DNA from: Neolentinus lepideus HHB14362 ss-1
Lineage: Eukaryota; Basidiomycota; Agaricomycetes; Gloeophyllales; Gloeophyllaceae
Assembly (NCBI GenBank): GCA_001632425.1
Contig: KV425620.1
Location: forward strand, 68,145 to 132,144
Direction of reading: 5' to 3'
Length of the DNA stretch: 64,000 nt
Part shown: one piece after another, positions 1-10,911 of the stretch
How positions within the stretch are numbered: position 1 is the first letter of the stretch
How the letters are laid out: each line of letters opens with the position of its first letter
The notes under the pieces: generated by a model
The model's database searches: none
What the model saw: the letters and a program-made list of their open reading frames with translations, nothing else
Told to the model about the DNA's origin: nothing
Program-made: the position numbers and the translations under genes

Positions 1-116
1 CTCGTGATATCGAAGAGGCAACTCATTTGCATTGCCGTGGCCGATGAAAGAGAAACTTCCTGACTATAGAGTCAACTACGAACGGCATAAATCCTCACGT
101 GTGAAGGACGATCGGA

Positions 117-487
117 GGGGTACGGTGGCTGAGTGGATGTGCCAGTCCGTCCTTGGGTCTGTTTCGGCAGACGCCGGCCTTCATTCACAGGTCGTGGGTT
201 CAAATCCCGCAGAAACCACCAGGGAGTTTTAGTGGGTATTACAAATCAGTAGAGTCCCACAGTACCGTGGTAAATCCGTAATATTAACGGCTCTTTATTA
301 TGGTCTGCGTAAAACTTGCATTTCTTCCTGGAGAGATAGCGCTCTTCTCGCTTACGGTCACGCTACATACTGGAGAAGGCAAAGTGTCCCCATCTGGTGC
401 AAGACCCCGGTGCTACGTGCCCGGTTGTGTGAGGCTGTACCGATTGTCAGTTGTCACATTAACCACATGGCCTCTCAAAAAAAAAAA
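117..487 (+). mobile_element. tRNA-headed SINE, copy 1
   Basis: A 371-base element. Its head carries a tRNA-like A box (TGGCTGAGTGG) and B box (GGTTCAAATCC), that is, an internal Pol III promoter of the class II (Leu/Ser-like) type. Its tail is a run of A. It is flanked by a perfect 13-base target-site duplication, aaggacgatcgga, at 104-116 and 486-498 (the first two bases of the second copy overlap the poly-A). A second copy lies inverted at 58883-59254, inside a retrotransposon gene. Poly-A tail plus TSD indicates LINE-driven retroposition. The open frames inside it are not genes. Confidence 0.88.
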
Positions 488-498
488 GGACGATCGGA

Positions 499-1459
499 TC
501 CCATGGCGAGAGCGCGAATTTACTTGATATCTCGTGAACGTGCCTCGGTCCAGAGCAGCTGAACAGCGTCCCTGCTCAGCTGCGCACATGCAATATCGTA
601 TGGCGAAGGAACTGACGAAGGAAGACAATGCCAGGGCTCGATGTTCAAATATCCATACTACCATAGCACTCCAGGTCCACTATTCAGTGTGGTAAAGCTC
701 CAGTGAGCAAGGCGATTGCCTCTGCTCACGTAAATGCGGTAAGCCATTGCACATTTATAATAAATGTGCGGGTATTTCGCTGAACTCTGAAGATAACGGA
801 AACGCTCCTTCATTCCGTCTCTCTAGCGTATACTCGACCGAGTAAGAGCTAAATGAGAACGTCCAAAACGTACTAACGTCCGGAGCGGAACATGTTGGGC
901 GCTGTGAAAGATTTGAATGACATTTGGAAGCTACATGGAAACTTCTAGTCTCTCTTCTCGCGATACTGGCGATTCTGTTGGACGGTAAAGTATTGCTGTG
1001 GAGGTATTTTCCTTGAATCTCAGTGAACAACGACTCACGTAGTCCTCGTCATGACAATACTATTTCACATGTTCATCGACGATCCCAAGCATGCTTCTCC
1101 ATCGATCCTCCACAAGACGTGATGGCTGCACATTATTACTCGTACCGCGGACTCTAATCAGCCAGTGCAAAAGGCTGCAAACTTACCTAATGCAGATATA
1201 ACCACTCGGAATAGTGCCTGGAAGCCATGTATGTAGGATCTCCTCGTCCGTTGTCACAGGCTCGAGGAATGACATCAGACATCGAAAAACATCCGAGGGA
1301 CAGAGATATGAAGTATCGCCGCTGCGCCCTTCCGTCGAAATTAAGTGGTGGACTCTGTGATATTGCGGTGTGATCATCTGCTATCAATATCAACACCTAG
1401 ATATGTGCAGCGTCATCTGCATAACAGGAAGCTGCTCATAGAGCAGTCGGCCATGTCCG
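499..1459. other. intergenic, no gene recognised
   Basis: Short open frames occur on both strands (for example on the minus strand at 1183-1396), but none shows a conserved motif or a plausible exon structure. I see no repeat or RNA gene here. Confidence 0.4.
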
Positions 1460-2030
1460 TCACGCCTTCGTGAGCAGGTTCACGGGGTTTGCTCCATTGT
1501 CAAGGATGACCTGGGTCATCGTCGTAACCCTCCTCTTGTCAACATTTTCGGAATCCTGGACGGATTGGTCTTGTTCGATCCTACGAAAGTCGCCGATTAA
1601 TCTCCGAGGAAAGGATGAAGGTGAAGGGTTCCTTACACAACGTTCACGGAGGAGGTAACGGTCCTTAAGCTTGATCCTTGGCTGACTATCGCTGTGAAGA
1701 AGAAGCCGACAGTCCCGGCCTGCAGAGAAATTATTCTCATCAATATACACACGAACGGAACGAGAAGAAGACACTCACCGCCTGGCTGCCAACAGTCGTT
1801 GGGACGACCACCATGTTCTCGATATTGACCGACGCTGACGTGTCCTGCCCAAACTCGAGCTGCAGGATAGCCGTGTAGCCGCCGGGCGTAACATGTACGC
1901 CATTAAGAGTGATAGTAGGGTGGTTAGGGAAGAAGCGTTTGTACGATTCTTGAATCGTGGATGGAGACGAGATGAGAGGGATGAAGTTATCTTTTGTCCA
2001 TTGGTCGAGAGTCGGGAGTGTGGCAGCCAT
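1460..2030 (-). CDS. small NTF2/SnoaL-like protein, 3 exons
   Basis: Exons at 2030-1779, 1719-1637 and 1580-1460 join in frame to a 151-residue protein with GT-AG introns of 59 and 56 bases. It starts MAATLPTLDQW, runs through an ITLNG...SVNVVIEQDQS core and ends in VTQV-like beta strands. This pattern of a short helical start followed by beta strands resembles the NTF2-like (SnoaL) small proteins common in Agaricomycetes; that assignment comes from pattern memory only. No signal peptide or membrane segment is seen. The start is the ATG after which the conserved-looking part begins; an upstream in-frame ATG at 2075 would add 15 residues. Function unknown. Confidence 0.68.
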
Positions 2031-3040
2031 CGCAGTTGGGGGGACTGATCGCATATTGCTGCCATTTATATGCATGTCTGCGTGACGAAAACGTCGCCTA
2101 GCATATCCGATTACCTACAGAAATGGTACTGAGTTAATGATGAATGTGAAGTACGGGGAATTCATATCTCGATGTGAGCGGCGTTTGAAGCATAGGAAGG
2201 ATCCGTCCTACTTACGACATGGTTGCATCAATGACATGTAGCCTCGAGGTCGCATATGGTGTAGAGTAGACGTTATCCACCTCGGCAAGGAGTAAGACAT
2301 CAGCCGTACATATCCCATCCCATCCGCTTGGGAGATACCGAGTACGCACGATCGCTGTTCAACCGAGCGAAAGACCCTGGGACTTCTGAGCTACTGCAGA
2401 TACCGTGCAGAACAATGTCGACAGGAACATTCGATCTCATGAGGCGCTTGACTGCAGATGATTCCCATGGTTCGAATCTCAATAATAAGGGTTTAGAACA
2501 AACCGCGTAGAGAAACTTTACTCCGGTCCTTCCATAGAGCAGCTCTTCCGTTGTTTATGAGGACTGGAGCGATCCTGTTCAACTTGCGAAGTGAAGCATG
2601 TGCACGAGGACTGAAATGACTTCTACGTTAATCACATCTGCGGGTCTTGTGGGTAAAGAGTTTACCGATTATCAACATCGGGCTGCATAAATCCATCACA
2701 AAGAAGTCACAGAGCCTATACAAACGTAGCAAAGCACTTGACTTAAGCTTGGTAGAAGCCTGACGCGTTGTAAGTCATGCACATCAATTCACACCTTTCA
2801 GCCGCCAACTCGGGTATGAACCAAGCACTTGAGGGATCTAGAAAATGGCTTGTACCAGTGTCCGCTACGGGTGGGGTATATGCGCAGTGCCACCTTCAAT
2901 AGAAGAACATTATAAGCAATCCAGAGGCAGGATGGAACAAGCGGGTCCAGTAGATAGCGTAACGTTTGGCCGTATATACAAGGAAGCAGTGCAGAACATA
3001 GAGTCCTAGTCACGATCGACTCACAATATCTGATTCGACT
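2031..3040. other. intergenic, no gene recognised
   Basis: About 1 kb between the NTF2-like gene and the hAT-like insertion. Only short, non-conserved frames are present. It should include the promoter of the minus-strand gene at 1460-2030, but no clear core element stands out. Confidence 0.4.
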
Positions 3041-3048
3041 CATTTTTG

Positions 3049-3857
3049 GGCTTATATACTATAGGTGTGGACTTTCGCGAAATTAAAGTAAATTAAATAA
3101 TTAACTCGAAGGGAGGGGAGAAGGAGGGGGAGAGACCGGTCTATCTGCAGCAGATCACCTGAGAAAAACCCCCAAATTAATTTTCGGCAATGGTCACCTA
3201 TTATGCAGTTACCGGTGGCTTTAGATGACTGAAACTCCCTCAAGAAAGTGGTTTTTCACTCTTTGGAGCCATAGATTTCTCTCTGTAAATTTCATTGCGC
3301 TACATGCGACATTATCAGCCTGTGATAAGATCAGGGATCACATACCTGCACTGTTTTTATCAGTTCTGATACACTGAATAATTACTGCGCTCAGAATGTA
3401 GTTCCTGTACCTGTAATTGTACCAAAATTGTGAATTTTGTCGCGGTGCTACTGTGCTGGATCCTGAAAAAAATGTGCCATAAATCAGAATGGACTCACTT
3501 GACCTGGGATCATTCCCGCTGTGCGATGACCCATCGTGTATTCCGTGTCAAGGTACCCGGACATTTCATTGCCATATACATTGTGAAAGAAGTATTAAAA
3601 GCATCAAATCATACATTTTTCAGCACAATTATTGGAATCTTATGCTCCAATGGTTCCCAGTACATAATAAATATCTACCTACCCCAGTCTGAAGGACCCG
3701 TGCTTGGTAATGGCATGCAAAAGCTCGAAAATGACCTGTGGCTTAAGTGCCACCAGTGTGAGAGTCCTACCCGAATCAAGTATACGAGCTTCAAAGTCCG
3801 AACTATATTTCAAACTCAGTTATAGATCTATATGTCCACACCTATAGTATAACTGCC
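3049..3857. mobile_element. hAT-like non-autonomous DNA transposon, 809 bp
   Basis: The two ends form 24-base terminal inverted repeats starting GGC and sharing TATACTATAGGTGTGGAC (21 of 24 positions match). They are flanked by a perfect 8-base duplication, CATTTTTG, at 3041-3048 and 3858-3865. An 8-base TSD is the hallmark of the hAT superfamily. The inside is AT-rich with a G-rich tract near 3110-3130 and has no transposase motif. A 131-codon frame at 3430-3825 has no recognisable domain and is probably chance. It is likely a deletion derivative mobilised in trans. Confidence 0.82.
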
Positions 3858-4053
3858 CATTTTTGTGCGGACGATGGACTGGTGTTAATCACGTGCTTTA
3901 TATGTGACTACCATTAGGTCGGTTATCCGTTTTAAATTTTGACCTCAGTCTGACGTCGTGCACACAAGGACGCCCGATACTTCACAGCTTCCCGGTCGAC
4001 GTTATTCAGGAAGTATAGACCACAGGGATAGAGTGCTCGCGCCGCTGCTAGCT

Positions 4054-5312
4054 ATGTCGAGCGATGTGCGATGTGATACGGAAGGTGAGGCCTGTTCTCG
4101 TGTTTGTTCTATTGAATTTGGCTCAAGGACCTCTTTATTACTGTAGGGGCAGGAAGTAGAGCTTATATAGATGACGCATCCCGCACCATCGAAGACAAGC
4201 TCGCATCAGCAGTTCAGGAAGTTGAAAGGCTCGACGCGCAAATTGGAGCCCCACGGAACAACGTCAAGCTAGAGCTGAGCAGTCGTGGTCTTGTCGAGAC
4301 CCGTAATCGCGGCTTTATAGGGGTACTGTCATCTCCACACCGGCTTCCTCCCGAGCTTCTCGCGGAGATATTCGTACATTGCCTCGATAACCCTCTTCCA
4401 TCTATCAAGCGAGATACCCCATTGCATCGTCTCACGCACGTCTGCACCTTTTGGAGGGAAGTGGCTTTATCCACACCACGTTTTTGGTGCTCCTTCACCA
4501 TCGCTATATCTTGTCAGCCAAAAGCTGGAGGACGAGTGTCTCTACTAAGAAGCTGGCTTTCTCGATCAGCGAGTCTACCACTCTCGATCTCCATAAGCTA
4601 TGATGGTCACCTCACGGATGCTCCCTACCGGAACGACAAGTGGATTATCCAATCTCTTGCATTATTGGCCAACCATCTTCCACGCTGCAAGTTCCTATCT
4701 TTTGATTTGAATCCAGATATACTCGATTTGCTACCAAGCTATAAGGACTTGCCGCTTCTCGAGGCCCTACGCATCACCTCAGATGAACTAGAAGCTTCAA
4801 CCTTTGGGCAAATCGGTCGTCTTTTTGCCTCAAGTCCCCGTCTCAAAACATATCAAACTAATTGGCCAGCGGACTTCCATCTGATTGAAGATCTGCCTTG
4901 GTGTCGGCTTACCACACTCCGCATGAATAACCAGCAATACGTCGGATCATGCATGCCGATCCTAGCTAAATGTCGCAATCTGATACTTTGCTCCTTGGAA
5001 TTTCATAGGGCCGAGTGTGCCGAATTTCTGGCGGATCTGCTGGCGTTCTCCTGCCGGGAACATCAACCGGACCTTGACCGCTTCATTATGCCCTTGTTGG
5101 AAGAGTTGGAACTGAGTATACGTTCCTACAGGACCCAAGTCCGACATGAATCACTCTGCGACATGTTGTCCACAAGACTGGCGCCTCGGTGGAAGGGACT
5201 AGCATCTTTGAAAGTAGCGAATATCACGTTATCTGGAAGCGAACCGAGCCACGAGACGCGGTTAACCATCTCGAATTCGGGGGAGATAGTGGTGGACACC
5301 AGATATTGGTAG
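4054..5312 (+). CDS. F-box domain protein, 2 exons
   Basis: Exon 1 is 4054-4084 (ATGTCGAGC start), a 61-base GT-AG intron follows, and exon 2 is 4147-5312, giving 398 residues. Residues ~18-45 form a short helical, coiled-coil-like stretch (DKLASAVQEVERLDAQIGAP). The F-box follows at ~70-115 (LPPELLAEIFVHCLD ... LTHVCTFWREVALSTPRFW), the usual basidiomycete layout. The rest is leucine-rich with LRR-like spacing. Such proteins act as substrate adaptors of SCF ubiquitin ligases through Skp1; the substrate cannot be told. The start rests on the good splice site and the unbroken frame; without the intron the frame would have no ATG upstream of the F-box. Confidence 0.85.
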
Positions 5313-5558
5313 ATGCAATTGTGGGAGCTTGATTGAGCTGTCTTATGCTCAGCATGCCAATAATTCTTTTCATCGACACCGTCTGATCACTGTTCGTGTC
5401 TATTGACGCTTGTTACGCGTGGTTCCGTGTTCATGGCCATGTAGTGGGTGCCCGAATTTACAAAATATATATCTCCGCCTGGCTTCCCGGAACATTATAT
5501 GAATTTTTACCCCTTCGGCTTCCCCAGGGCTCTGAAGTACTCCTTCCACGCCACGATT

Positions 5559-6240
5559 CTACACTACATCCCACGGTTTCAGAGGTAATTTTGCGGTCAC
5601 AAATAGTGACGCTGCCGTTAGTAAAACGAACACTGTATACACAAAATTACCTCCCAACCAACCACGATCCGCGCTCAACGCGAACACTGAGGTCGCCAAG
5701 GCCGGTCCGATGGCGCGCAGAATAGACACGCTCGTCTGAGTGAGGCCGTTCGTTGCCCCTACTGAGCGTTTGGAGGGTGCCGACGCGTTGATGTATATCA
5801 ATATTGTTCCTACGAGACACACACGGGTACTATCAGACATATGAGCACAAGGAGCTGTGGACAATGCATACCAAAACTCATATCCATGACCACACAAATT
5901 AAAAGTTGTGTGACGATTAGCAACCATACTCTCGAAGTGACGGCCCCCCTCGTGCAGCGCGGTCCAGCTGATGATCGGAAATATCGCCCAGATACCCGCA
6001 AAGCTCGCCATTCCACACAGAAACACCTTCTTCGCACCGAGCGTCTCTATGAGCTTGGAGAACCAGAGACCTTGGACGTTACCGTTTGCAAGACCGAAGA
6101 TGGCCATGCAAGTGCCGATGGTCGCAGGATCCAGCGAAAGACCACTAGGGAAAGTGGAGTGGCATAGAAGAGCGGGAGAACTGCCCAAAGAGATGAGAGA
6201 GTGCAATAATTGGATACGGAAAGTATAACAGGGTAAGTCA
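5559..6240 (-). pseudogene. MFS transporter, C-terminal half remnant
   Basis: The minus strand encodes the distal half of a major facilitator superfamily permease. Membrane segments include one with ATIGTCMAIFGLANG, one with FAGIWAIFPIISW, an INASAPSKRSVGATNGLTQT loop typical of fungal MFS_1 proteins, and a last helix FVYTVFVLLTAASLFV. It ends at the stop near 5559. The N-terminal half (about six helices) is not recognisable upstream; the sequence at 6240-6426 gives only a possible exon. I call it a truncated gene. It could instead be a real gene whose 5' exons I fail to splice. Confidence 0.6.
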
Positions 6241-6558
6241 AGACGCTGCGTAGAGGAAGGGGCTGCTCAGCTTCCCCGCTGCCAACTGCACCAGTTTTGA
6301 AAGTATCTGATGTATCGCGGTGCGGTTTCCATGGATGTAGTATCCTATCTTCGCCTTATCACCACGGTTCCGATCAACTAAGTGGCTAGTGAGCACTGAA
6401 GACAAGAGGGCACGAAGAGAAGCCACACTTCATTGATGAAAGGTAGAATGCACTGCGCAGTGATCGGCTCCGCAAGCTGCAAGACTAGCAGAATGGCAAT
6501 CTGGAGTTTGGGGAGTGGTGTCAGTTTTCTTCACCGATTGAGCAAGGGAGTGTCCTCG

Positions 6559-7158
6559 TCATGCTGAGAGCATGTTGAGATCGACATTGCCACTGAGGAA
6601 GTGGTCAGGGGCCATCAGCTCACACATAAGCCGATCTTGACAGTGAGGGTACTCAACTACCTTATCGTGGAAATAGACTGAATCCTTGACTCGCGAGGGA
6701 CAAACGAGCAAATCTTCAAAGCAATGAAACACATTAGCGAATACGCGCACAAGCTTGAGGCGAACACACAATTGCCATTGCACATGACAATCTCCCCATA
6801 CTTGCGACATGTTAGTACAGATAGAACAATGAAGAAATAGCAGAGTTCAGGGGAAAAAGTAAATCTGGAAAGCACACCCGTAGAGAAGAGGCGAACAATC
6901 GTTCCATTGTCCAAGCACGTCGGGCCACAGCGTGTCCCTTCCTACTCGTACATGAACAACAGCTGTGCCAAATATTACCTCGTTCGCGCGTTGGTCCGAA
7001 AAAATCAGCATAGGTGACTGCACGCTCATTCGGATACGAGTCGCATTCGGATGAGAATCAATTGCACAGAGTAAAATCCGCTGAGGCGATTGATCATCCG
7101 ACGTCTTCCTGGCTCGCTGCAAGCGAGGCAAGAAGACATGGGGAAGAGTGCGGGCCAA
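6559..7158 (-). pseudogene. unknown degenerate gene adjoining the ARD remnant (copy A)
   Basis: Frames at 7158-6847 and 6914-6559 encode hydrophobic stretches of no family I recognise. The interest lies in a weak match to 15700-15360, which also sits directly downstream of ARD-like sequence. Both share a pattern of FPHVFL, a GRDT-like motif and a hydrophobic run ending FFRFVF or a close variant. Both copies are broken. Probably one gene pair (ARD plus this gene) was duplicated and both copies decayed. Confidence 0.3.
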
Positions 7159-7289
7159 GAGTCGTAAGAGGCACCAGATCAGGATCAGATCCGACCGATA
7201 GTATGACGAACCGGTCGAGTATCGGATGGGACGGATATAACGACGCCAGCGAACTCCTTCAAATCATGACCGCACCTCAACTTCTTCCA

Positions 7290-8099
7290 CACTGCTACAT
7301 CCTCTTTCCCAATCGTTGATGCACCGACACCGATGGTGCGTAAGTAGTGATGGCGGATCGGGTACGCGTTTGTACTCTCGCCACGGTTGTAGGGAGCCAC
7401 TGCAGCTCGACCTGCAAAGTGCACATCATGTCAGCTCTCATCCTATACATAGGCTCTGAATCCACGGGAAGGCGGTAGGAAGCCGGAAGAGAGATGATGA
7501 AAAATAACAGAGGAGAAGCCAAACGCACCTCGAGCAGGTGTATCGTCTCAATCACGTTCCTCTCATCGAGTGTGAAGCGATGGTAAATACCGGCCGATAG
7601 GACGATCACGTCGCCATGCTCCATTGCAATGCGGAACCAGTTATCGGTACGGTGTTCTTGGAAACCGTAGTACATGCGATATATGAGCTTTGGAATGAAA
7701 CGGTAATAAAGAAGTACGCACATCGAACATCGAAGAACCCTTTCTCGTCGAGGATGTACCTGATCTCCTCGTCTTTGTACATGTCCCTACAATCAAATTG
7801 ATTAGAATCGTCAGTCTTCACCCTGCCTGTACCCTCTGCCGAACAGAGCACACTGAAGAGCACATGGAATACTCACTCCTCAAAGAACATCCAATCTTCC
7901 CCTCATGCGCCTCCATCGGGATGTGATCACATCCCGATTCTCATACTTCCTCTCCCTCGCAATCATATCGAGGTCCTTAACATCGTACTCGTCTCCATCA
8001 GACACGAGGGTTTTCTGGCAATGCACTCTGAGCTGCTACAGCATGCTGAGACCCAGAGTAGTACGGGAGGCGCTGGTCGCCGGGGACGTAAGCACGCAT
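7290..8099 (-). pseudogene. acireductone dioxygenase (ARD) remnant, copy A
   Basis: ARD (methionine salvage pathway, a metal-dependent cupin) is recognised from MRAYVPGDQRLP at the start, IARERKYENRDVIT, WMFFEE, DEEIRYILDEKGFFDVR, WFRIAMEHGDVIVL, GIYHRFTLDE and APYNRGES, in the normal order and spread over several exons. Two defects stand out. A frameshift lies between NRDVIT (~7930) and WMFFEE (~7885). The metal-binding His-x-His that should precede DEEIRY is replaced by Asp-Met-Tyr. The later ligand His in GIYHRF is kept. I therefore call it a pseudogene. A second, more decayed relative lies at 15860-16125. Confidence 0.75.
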
Positions 8100-8189
8100 G
8101 CCGTCCTGGACGCCTTGCTGGTTTTCAGTTGAGCTTAAGGTCTTTGAGAGGCAGAAATGCATATAAGGAGTACTAGGGGACGTCGCCAT

Positions 8190-9812
8190 CGCGCGAAGGA
8201 CATGGAGATGGGATAAATCCGGAGTTTTGCTATATAAGGGTATATGTCACAAAATGTGATTGGCTGGGCAGGTGGCGAACGTGATGGGCTGGCTTATTAT
8301 CTCATTACAATATTGCTGTTGTCTTTTGTTTAAATTTCTCTTTGGGAGCCTTGCCAGATATTGTCAGATTTCTTCTAGCTCGGGGGAAGGTGCAGGGTTC
8401 TCCTCGTTGTCTCGCATCAAACAGTAGGGTGATTCAGTTCTAAACGCAGAACCTGAAGCTCCCTAGTGCTCGGTGCGAGGATAACTAGGTGGCCTTTATG
8501 CTTTCACACCCACCCAGATGGACTCACAGTGTCGCCGTCTTCGTCTTACCGAATTTATCACTCAGGCAAGCCGCAAGTACCTCGACGACACCGGACGATC
8601 AACAGAAATACGCGATACACGGTACGTATGTACATGTATCACGCTCGTATCTCTCACTGCTGTCTTCGCTCATCAGCTATTACATCTTCCGAGCTTGACT
8701 GCTCCCTGTCTGTTACCAAGTCCGTTTCTTCATTGTCTCATTCGTCTCCCTCGTCTCCGACAAGTCCCCTTCAGCTCAATCATCATCTGTCGTCTCTGCT
8801 TCGATTGTTCTGTCTACCCGTTATGAATTCCATGTAAACGCCTCACAGTGTGGATGGCGTTTTCGATATACCCTTCGTCTCACTCTACAAGGTGAATATA
8901 AGACTATCTTCTATTTTGCGCGACGCTGATCTCTGGCGTCGAAACATAGCTGCAGCATTCTTATCTCACCTGTCCTCTGTATCCGTGTTCGTCTTCTTCG
9001 CCGGTGCTCGTATCCAAACGGCTGGACCTAAGAGGCTGGACCTTTGCTCACTTGTGGCCTTCCTGAATAGTCGGAACTCCAGTCGAAACAGTGTGCAGTA
9101 ACACGACTTGGATGCATGTCGACGAGCGCCCACAAACTATCTTCTGGCCTCGTTTCAAATCTTCCGTCATCTGTCTATAATTACAACAAGACAGGGTCTA
9201 TCCTCACGGCGAGCTCATCCTCCGACGAGACGCTCAGTACAGCCATCTCTATCTTTATTGCACCAGATACCAGCCGCAAGAGTACTGCGTTCACCGAGAT
9301 CGCCGTGTTGTTCATCCATTGCAGTCGCTTTCCTGCTATTACGCGGTGGCTCTTCGTTCTCGTAGCTGCATAGCCTGGAAGCGCTGACGATATGGGCGGC
9401 AGGAGGATGAAACAGGATGTCAATTCGGCTGTCTTTAGTCAGCATACAATGTGGGATGAATGTTCCCATAGCACTCAGAATCGAATCACGTATGTTCTAT
9501 TCTTGCTATTTGCATTGGCGTCTCCGCCTCGCTGGTTCACTTGTGCTATGAAAGCGAGATCATCATACCGCGCAATCGCTGCGGATGACAGCGCGGACAT
9601 TAGCGTGCCTGCATTCTAAGTTTATCTTCCACAGCATTGTTTCCTCAGTCTTAGCCTCGTCGCCAGCACAGCACCCTCCTCTCCCCGTGTCCCAGTTCAA
9701 GCCGCGAAAACAGAGTATTCGACACCGACACATAAAGTTTACGAGCATCGGAGCTCTGCTTCCATTGTTTTCGAGTCCTGCTTCAACGCTGTCCGCTCGA
9801 TATTTCTACTAG
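8190..9812. other. gene-poor, pyrimidine-rich stretch
   Basis: The plus strand is rich in C and T (many tctcgtct-like runs). It contains overlapping open frames of 60-120 codons in several frames with no recognisable domain. It lies just upstream of the ataxin-2-like fragment, where the Sm-domain exons of an intact gene would be expected; I could not find them. A TATA-like tatataag lies at 8233-8240. Confidence 0.4.
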
Positions 9813-10823
9813 GATTTCCACGACTCGGACTTCTTTACTGGAACGAGGACTTGTAACCGACAATGCTGGACCGCTCACAACCGGACGTCGAGGAGCGTGA
9901 GCGGGAGGAACAGAGCATTGCCAACAAAATTATGGAGGTAAGCTTGGCATCCGGTCTATTTAGCCTCGGGTGCCTTGACCACGCTCCGGCGGCTCTTCCT
10001 GGCTAGGCGACTACAAATAATCCTCATATCGCGGAGGATCGACATCTCGACTGGGCGGATGGGACTGGCTCTAACGAGGAGGACAAGTAAGTGCGCGATT
10101 CCGCGTTTAATCCAAGGCTAACAGCTCGAGCGTATTTGCAAGGTACGACTCCGTCGTTCGTGTTGCACACGTGTATGCTCCTCCGGGGCCTCGCAAGCAG
10201 CAGGGTGCTGTTGGTGCTCCTTCGCCAGCGAAGACGGACATTCCCAAAATTTCGGTTAATGCTCGGGATGTTAGTGCTGTCCAGTCAGCACAGTCGGGCG
10301 CGACTCCTCCGAAGACCACATCTACTGTCCCAACTGTATCAGTAGCGAACAAGGTAACGTTCATGTTCCATCGATGCGCTGTTGTCGTCGACTTCGAATG
10401 TGGCCCTCATTGTGCCCTGGTGTTCTTTTTGTGCTGGTGTATCTTTAGCCTCCCGTGGACCCAGAACCGGCGTTCAGGCAGTTCAAGCTGAACAAACCTA
10501 TTCCCGAGGATTTGGTCCCGATCCTAGCTAAAAGCAAGGAGACGCTCCAGCAGATCAGGGAGAAGTCTGCCCGCGATGCGGCATCTTCTCAGGCTCACGC
10601 GATCGGCACATCGGCGGCGTCGGTCGTGAGCCCCTCCCCTTCAACACGGATTCAACAACCGTCTTTCGCTCAGACACCGAAGCTCACGTCCGTGAAAACG
10701 TCCGCCGTTGCCGGCGGCAGCTCTGCGAAGGACTCCATCCTTGCTTCATCTTTGGCTAACGTGGCGTCTGCCTTGACGTTCAAACACAACAAGGCCGCAG
10801 AAGAATCTTCCGTCAGTGAGTAA
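9813..10823 (+). pseudogene. ataxin-2/Pbp1-like LsmAD fragment
   Basis: Four exons (9813-9937, 10007-10086, 10143-10353, 10449-10823) splice in frame. Exons 1-3 carry an LsmAD domain: NEDL-stop-PTMLDRSQPDVEERE, then ATTNNPHIAEDR and NEEDKYDSVVR. The position that is normally Tyr in NEDLY is a TAA stop. Exon 4 gives the Pbp1-like FRQFKLNKPIPEDLVPILAKS segment and a Ser-rich tail. The N-terminal Sm-like domain and the PAM2 poly(A)-binding-protein motif expected in ataxin-2 proteins are both absent. Translation could restart at ATG 9863 to give 246 residues. Ataxin-2 proteins bind RNA and act in stress granules; this copy is probably a truncated duplicate. Confidence 0.7.
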
Positions 10824-10911
10824 TCTTCAATCCAGTGTCAATAATATCAGGACATTGAACGGGTCTTCTAAAGGCACTCTATGGCCATATAATGGCAAGT
10901 CGGATAAGCTC

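Noticed and set aside
120..225. A functional tRNA gene on the plus strand
   Set aside because: A and B boxes are present, but the acceptor stem does not pair and the sequence continues into a SINE body with poly-A and target duplications; the second copy confirms a SINE head.
300..527. 75-codon frame starting MVCVKLAFLPGE
   Set aside because: It lies wholly within the SINE and recurs in the second copy; it is a by-product of the repeat.
3430..3825. 131-codon frame inside the hAT-like element as a transposase
   Set aside because: Far too short and without any hAT motif; the element is non-autonomous.
10816..10911. HET protein starting at 10816
   Set aside because: That codon is GTG and doubles as a splice-donor-like GTGAGT of the preceding fragment; the first ATG in frame is 10912.
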